Shown here: in pieces, positions 1 through 5,633 of the stretch
How positions within the stretch are numbered: position 1 is the first letter of the stretch
Layout: every line of letters starts with the position of its first letter
From: Comamonadaceae bacterium
GTDB lineage: Bacteria > Pseudomonadota > Gammaproteobacteria > Burkholderiales > Burkholderiaceae_C
Direction: 5' to 3'
Length of the DNA stretch: 5,633 bases
NCBI GenBank assembly: GCA_947458345.1
Contig: CANHBU010000151.1
Span: 1 to 5,633, forward strand
Notes under the pieces: generated by a model
Seen by the model: the letters and a program-made list of their open reading frames with translations, nothing else
Told to the model about the DNA's origin: nothing
Databases searched by the model: none
Made by a program: the position numbers and the translations under genes

Positions 1-1220
1 CGGGCCGTGCTGGTGGTCGAGGAGGGTCAGCCCGACTTTATTGCGCAGAACATCCACACCCTCTTGCACCGCGCGGGCAGCCGCACCGAGGTGCAGGGTA
101 AGGATGTTTTGCCCATGGGCGGCGAGTACACCGGCGCGGTGATGCTCAAGGGGGTGGGCGAGTTTTTGCGCCAGCGCGCCGGCGCCTTGTTGCCGCAGCC
201 GGGCCACGCGCTGGCCGTGATGGCTGCGCCAGCTTCGCAGCAGGCGGTCGCAGCGGTGGCCGCAGCGGTGGCCCAGGTGCAGCCCAGGCCGCCTTCTTTT
301 TGCACCGGTTGCCCGGAGCGGCCTATCTTTACCGCGCTCAAGATGCTCGAAGGCGAGCTGGGGCCGCGCCATGTCAGCGCCGACATCGGCTGCCACCTGT
401 TTTCGATCCTGCCGCCATTCAATATCGGTTCGACCACCATGGGCTACGGGCTGGGCTGGGCCGGTGCCTCGGCCTTCAACACGCCCGAGACCGATCGGCG
501 CACGCTGGCCATCATGGGCGACGGCGGCTTTTGGCACAACGGCCTGACCAGCGGTGTGGGCAATGCGGTCTTCAACAAGACCGACAACGTGCTCTTGGTG
601 GTCGATAACGGCTATTCGGCGGCCACCGGCGGGCAGGACGTGCTGTCGTCGAAGGCGCGCAACGAGATCCGCGCCACCAACCACCCGATTGAGAAGGCGG
701 TGCGGGGTGTGGGCGTCAACTGGGTGCGCACGGTCACCCACACCTACAGCCTGGCCGACATGAAGCAGGCCTTGCGCGAGGCCATGACCACCCCGGAGCG
801 CGGCCCCAAAGTGGTGGTCGCACAAAGCGAGTGCATGCTCAACCGCCAGCGGCGCGAGCGGCCGCTGCGGCGCAAGAAGGTGCAGGCCGGCGAGCGCGTG
901 GTGCGCGAGCGCTTCGGCGTCGATCCCGATACCTGCACCGGCGACCACTCCTGCATCCGGCTGTCGGGCTGCCCTTCGCTGAGCATCAAGCCCAATCCCG
1001 ACCCGCTGCGCACCGATCCGGTGACTGCGGTGGCCGACAGCTGCGTGGGCTGCGGCTTGTGCGGCGAGGTGGCGCATGCGGCGGTTTTGTGTCCTTCGTT
1101 TTACCGCGCTGAAATCATCGACAACCCCAGTACCTGGGACCGCTGGCTGCAAAAAGTCAGCGCTCGCGTGATCGGCTGGCTGCAGCGGCGCATTGAGCGC
1201 CGGCTCGAAGGGATAGCGGC

Positions 1221-1224
<4 letters not shown>
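1..1224 (+). CDS. iorA: Indolepyruvate ferredoxin oxidoreductase alpha subunit-like protein (IorA), 5' truncated by window edge
   Basis: TPP- and iron-sulfur-dependent 2-oxoacid oxidoreductase, expected to be cytoplasmic. It would decarboxylate an aryl-2-oxoacid (indolepyruvate in the named family) to an acyl-CoA and pass electrons to ferredoxin. The reading frame is open from base 1, and the GTG at 7 lies inside a conserved VVEEGQPDFI-type segment, so the true start and the N-terminal pyrimidine-binding half are upstream. Visible in order: CTGCPER (301-321), which opens the TPP pyrophosphate domain; GDG (517-525) followed 27 residues later by Asn (607-609), matching the TPP/Mg motif GDGX24-27N; a basic linker (about 838-900); then a two-motif ferredoxin-like tail (934-1095) and a short Arg-rich end. 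The first cluster motif has Asp (943-945) where Cys is expected. The stop overlaps the next start (ATGA). Substrate identity is uncertain; family membership is secure. Confidence 0.9.
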
Positions 1225-3756
<2,532 letters not shown>

Positions 3757-3765
3757 GCGCGCTTT

Positions 3766-4296
3766 GTGATCGACCGCCTGTCCGCGCTGTGGGGTCGCTT
3801 GCTGTCGGCGCTGGCCCTGCTGGGTTGCCTCTTGCTGCTGGCCATGATGCTCATCATCGTGGCCGATGTGGCGCTGCGCAACCTGGCCCTGGCCGGCTGG
3901 CCGCGCGGGTTTGCCTGGAGCAACGAGGTCAGCGAGTGGCTGCTGCTCTTGGTCACGCTGTCTGTGGCGCCCTGGCTGCTGCGCCAGGGCCAACACATCC
4001 GGGTCGATATCTTGCTGCAGCCCTTGCCGGCGCGTCTGGCCTGGCTGCTCGAGTGGCTCGGTGATGGACTCGGCCTGGCCACCTGCCTGGTGCTGACGGC
4101 CGTGTCGGCCAAGGCCGCGTGGGCCAGCCATGCATCGGGCGCCTTGAGCATCAAGACCCTGGTCACACCCGAGTGGTGGAGCCTGGCGCCGCTGCCGCTG
4201 GCGTTTGCCCTGTTGTCGGTCGAAATGCTGTTTCGCATGCACCGCCTGTGGCGCGGCGAGCGCGGTCCGCGCAACGATGCGGTGAGCGCCGCATGA
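3766..4296 (+). CDS. dctQ: TRAP transporter small membrane subunit, DctQ family
   Basis: Small integral inner-membrane component of the TRAP transporter (176 aa), which pairs with DctM. Four hydrophobic segments are visible at about residues 11-34, 55-72, 90-115 and 138-156, the usual DctQ topology. The loop after the second segment carries GQHIRVDILLQPLP (75-88), matching the family's G-HI-VD--- LP pattern, and NEVSEW (53-58) precedes that segment. Length is normal for the family. The chosen start is GTG 3766, 9 nt after the dctP stop and in the same frame; it is the only usual start codon that keeps the short cytoplasmic lead (MIDRLSALWGR) before the first helix. No Shine-Dalgarno sequence stands in front of it, so translation probably depends on ribosomes finishing dctP. 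In-frame TTG 3799 and ATG 3844 are less likely because they remove part of the first helix region. Confidence 0.88.
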   Translation: MIDRLSALWGRLLSALALLGCLLLLAMMLIIVADVALRNLALAGWPRGFAWSNEVSEWLLLLVTLSVAPWLLRQGQHIRVDILLQPLPARLAWLLEWLGDGLGLATCLVLTAVSAKAAWASHASGALSIKTLVTPEWWSLAPLPLAFALLSVEMLFRMHRLWRGERGPRNDAVSAA

Positions 4297-4300
4297 AGCC

Positions 4301-4308
4301 AGGGGAGG
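4301..4308 (+). promoter_or_regulatory. Ribosome binding site of dctM
   Basis: AGGGGAGG lies in the 16-nt gap between the dctQ stop and the dctM ATG, ending 4 nt before the start codon. Spacing is slightly tight, but the purine run is clear and supports ATG 4313 as the start. Confidence 0.65.
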
Positions 4309-4312
4309 CGCC

Positions 4313-5626
4313 ATGAGTTGGACTTTCGCGGCCTGGCTGCTGCTGGGGGGCTCGACCGCGCTGCTGTTCATCGGCATGCCGGTGGCCCTGACTTTTTTGG
4401 CGGTCAACCTGGTGGGCGCTTGGCTCTATATGGGCGGCGAAGTGGGCTTGGTGCAATTGGCGCGCAGCAGCGTGAGCTCGGTGGCCGCCTTTGCGCTGAC
4501 GCCGATCCCGCTTTTCGTGCTCATGGGTGAGGTGCTGTTTCATACCGGCCTGGCGCACAAGGTCATCGAAGGCATTGATCGACTCATCACCCGTGTGCCG
4601 GGCCGACTGGCCGTGGTGGCGGTGGTCGCCGGCACGGTGTTTTCGGCGATTTCAGGCTCGACCATAGCGACGACCGCGATGCTCGGCTCGCTCATGCTGC
4701 CGGTGATGCTCGCAAGAGGCTACCACCCGAAGCTGGCCACCGGTCCGATCATGGCCATCGGTGCGGTCGACATGCTGATTCCGCCTTCGGCACTGACCGT
4801 GCTGCTCGGATCGCTGTCGGGCATCTCGATTTCCAAACTGCTGCTCGGCGGCATCGTCCCCGGTCTTATTTTGTCTGTGGCCTTTATCGCCTGGATCATC
4901 TTGCGCGTGCGCCTGAGTCCAGCCTTGGCGCCGCAAGACGCGCAGGCGGTGCGCTTTACCGGCTGGGATCGCTGGCATTTGCTGGTGGCCTATGTGTTGC
5001 CGACCTTGTCGATCTTTGGGGTCGTGGTGGGCGCGCTGGCTGCCGGCTGGGCCACCCCGACCGAATGCGCCGCCCTCGGCGCTTTTGCCACCATGGTGCT
5101 GGCCGCCTTGTACCGACGACTGTCCTGGCAGGCGCTGCGCAGCGCCCTCATGGGGACGGCCGGTATCTCCGGCATGATCCTTTTCATCATTCTGGGCGCC
5201 ACCACCTTCGCGCAGCTGCTGTCGTTCTCCGGTGCGAGCAACGGCCTGGTGCAGCTGATCACCGGCCAGGGTTGGTCCAAGGAGATGATCGTGGTGGGCA
5301 TGATGGCCCTGCTGATTTTCCTGGGCCTCTTCGTCGATCAGGTCAGCATGATGATGATCACGCTGCCGATTTTCATGCCCATCGTGAGCAGTCTTGGGAT
5401 CGATCCGGTCTGGTTCGGCGTGATGTTTCTGATGTGCATGCAAATGGGACTGCTGCTGCCGCCGCACGGGCTGCTGCTGATGACCATGCGGGGCGTGGCG
5501 CCGCCCGAGGTGCGTACCTCGCAGATCTTCCAGGCGGTCACCCCTTATGTGCTGATGAGTGTGCTCTTGCTGCTGGCCATCTTCTTTTGGCCGGCCATCG
5601 CCACTTGGCTGCCCAGCCGCTTATAG
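4313..5626 (+). CDS. dctM: TRAP transporter large membrane subunit, DctM family
   Basis: Large inner-membrane subunit (437 aa) forming the translocation pathway; TRAP systems are secondary transporters, usually driven by a sodium gradient. The protein is hydrophobic over nearly its whole length, consistent with about a dozen membrane segments or re-entrant hairpins. Recognisable family segments are GMPVAL (21-26), TPIPLFVLMGE in the first third, FSAISGSTIATTAMLGS (110-126), the hairpin DMLIPPSA with PP at 157-158, GWATPTECAALGAF in the middle, LGLFVDQ (337-343, Asp342), and GLLLPPHG (PP at 383-384). The two inverted-repeat-like halves, each with a Pro-Pro hairpin, match the two-repeat fold known for this family. 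Length is typical and the gene is intact, ending at TAG 5624-5626 just before the window edge. It lies 16 nt after dctQ with its own RBS. It is a separate gene, not a DctQM fusion. Confidence 0.95.
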   Translation: MSWTFAAWLLLGGSTALLFIGMPVALTFLAVNLVGAWLYMGGEVGLVQLARSSVSSVAAFALTPIPLFVLMGEVLFHTGLAHKVIEGIDRLITRVPGRLAVVAVVAGTVFSAISGSTIATTAMLGSLMLPVMLARGYHPKLATGPIMAIGAVDMLIPPSALTVLLGSLSGISISKLLLGGIVPGLILSVAFIAWIILRVRLSPALAPQDAQAVRFTGWDRWHLLVAYVLPTLSIFGVVVGALAAGWATPTECAALGAFATMVLAALYRRLSWQALRSALMGTAGISGMILFIILGATTFAQLLSFSGASNGLVQLITGQGWSKEMIVVGMMALLIFLGLFVDQVSMMMITLPIFMPIVSSLGIDPVWFGVMFLMCMQMGLLLPPHGLLLMTMRGVAPPEVRTSQIFQAVTPYVLMSVLLLLAIFFWPAIATWLPSRL

Positions 5627-5633
5627 ACTGCGC

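Noticed and set aside
7..9. GTG at position 7 as the true start of iorA
   Set aside because: The frame is open back to base 1, no ribosome site can be assessed, and the protein would lack the N-terminal TPP domain, so the gene must begin upstream of the window.
4652..5467. 271-codon open frame on the minus strand opposite dctM
   Set aside because: The translation is His/Gln/Gly-rich, as expected from the complement of hydrophobic codons, with no plausible protein signature.

Overview
The window is a compact, single-strand block of five protein genes, all on the + strand, with almost no intergenic DNA. Base composition is GC-rich throughout (by eye about two-thirds GC, with strong G/C preference at third codon positions). 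That, the gene content and the style of the signal peptide suggest a betaproteobacterium of the Burkholderiales, possibly Comamonadaceae. This placement is inference; no rRNA or other phylogenetic marker is present.

Positions 1-2747 hold a two-gene 2-oxoacid:ferredoxin oxidoreductase of the indolepyruvate (IOR) type. The first gene (iorA-like) enters already in progress at the left edge. It supplies the C-terminal thiamine-pyrophosphate (TPP) domain and a ferredoxin-like iron-sulfur tail. The second (iorB-like) overlaps it by 4 nt (ATGA). It carries the gamma-type Rossmann-like domain plus a C-terminal extension of about 270 residues, similar to the extra domain of the large fused IOR proteins of aerobic proteobacteria. 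Together they should oxidatively decarboxylate an aryl or other 2-oxoacid to its acyl-CoA and reduce a ferredoxin-type acceptor.

Positions 2791-5626 hold a complete tripartite TRAP transporter in the order dctP (periplasmic binding protein with signal peptide), dctQ (small membrane subunit) and dctM (large membrane subunit). It is a secondary, ion-driven importer, typically for carboxylates. The ior pair and the TRAP set are separated by only 43 nt with a strong ribosome binding site and no convincing promoter or terminator, so a single operon is plausible. The simplest reading is a small catabolic module: the TRAP system imports an organic acid (perhaps an aryl-2-oxoacid or its precursor) and the IOR enzyme oxidises it. 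The link between the two is inferred from position only.

No RNA genes, mobile elements, CRISPR arrays or long repeats were seen. The most notable sequence-level oddities are in the IorA iron-sulfur tail: an Asp replaces one expected cluster Cys (CX2DX2C), and the second motif has a long loop (CX2CX2CX9CP).
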